DNA of 63,211 nt from Verrucomicrobiota bacterium (GTDB lineage Bacteria > Verrucomicrobiota > Kiritimatiellia > CAJWTS01): positions 1 through 63,211 of the forward strand of contig JAQBYD010000017.1 in NCBI GenBank assembly GCA_027623315.1, written 5' to 3'. Position numbers and translations under genes: made by a program. Under the pieces are notes generated by a model. It did no database searches. It had not been told where the DNA came from and saw nothing but the letters and a program-made list of their open reading frames with translations. Below are positions 63,154-63,211 of this stretch, one piece after another (the stretch's first letter is position 1; each line of letters starts with the position of its first letter).

Positions 63154-63188
63154 TCTCAATGTCCAATTTTCAATATCCAAGTCTCAAG
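63154..63188. repeat. Heptamer array at the window edge
   Basis: Units TCTCAAT, GTCCAAT, TTTCAAT, ATCCAAG and TCTCAAG with exact 7-bp spacing. It probably continues beyond base 63211. The rest of 62960-63211 shows no convincing gene. Confidence 0.75.
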
Positions 63189-63211
63189 TAGACTCGTCCT
63201 TGGGGCTTGAG

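Overview
The window (about 60% G+C) looks like a chromosomal segment of an uncultured Gram-negative bacterium of the PVC superphylum (Planctomycetes / Verrucomicrobia / Kiritimatiellota / Lentisphaerae type). This is an inference. It rests on a MoxR-DUF58-VWA operon with a giant DUF4175-like protein, a decayed planctomycete-type cytochrome (PSCyt1) gene, ThuA, phytanoyl-CoA dioxygenase and phosphodiester-glycosidase genes, and many dispersed palindromic and heptamer repeats. I saw no rRNA, tRNA, CRISPR array, prophage or intact transposase gene.

Layout. 0.2-6.1 kb: housekeeping genes (recJ, mnmA, an Sfp-type phosphopantetheinyl transferase, a zinc-ribbon protein, dihydroorotase). 6.1-7.0 kb: a single-RRM RNA-binding protein with a long leader and a strong terminator. 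7.2-27.8 kb: the centrepiece, a one-direction operon of MoxR AAA+ ATPase, DUF58 protein, two large membrane VWA proteins, a 3,653-residue membrane-anchored coiled-coil protein with an internal tandem duplication of about 650 residues, and an exported alpha/alpha-toroid protein. 28-32 kb: an unknown lipoprotein with transaldolase, an aldo/keto reductase, and a phosphodiester glycosidase. 32-38 kb: the remnant of a PSCyt1 gene, thiC, bioB, ThuA, a GDP-mannose-3,5-epimerase-like protein and a Cys-cluster protein. 38-43 kb: a GH5-like hydrolase with an MFS transporter, then a beta-ketoacyl synthase, an acyl carrier protein and a lipid A-type acyltransferase. 43-49 kb: an orphan oligopeptide ABC ATPase, a BFN nuclease-domain protein, PTS IIA, and an epimerase with an aldolase/dehydrogenase. 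49-52 kb: a 215-bp MITE that splits a small gene, a truncated gene remnant, and recQ. 52-63 kb: dioxygenase, membrane glycosyltransferase-like protein, GAF-GGDEF, a helical lipoprotein, an RluA-type pseudouridine synthase, a broken GT39-like gene, dodecin, a SWIM-SNF2 helicase and a spermidine-synthase-like protein.

How the parts fit. Translational coupling (4-bp ATGA overlaps, 10-bp gaps) ties the large VWA and giant proteins together. The expected model is an AAA+ ATPase acting with membrane VWA partners and a very long scaffold. The Sfp-type transferase can activate the ACP, which probably supplies a special acyl chain to the neighbouring acyltransferase.

Non-coding architecture is unusually rich: five arrays with a strict 7-bp period but different heptamers, four copies of a CACGAAT-type palindrome, two 84-bp repeats inside the big operon, and a MITE whose removal restores a 41-codon reading frame. 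Gene decay is visible at four sites: the PSCyt1 remnant, the MITE-split gene, the truncated gene beside recQ, and the GT39-like gene.
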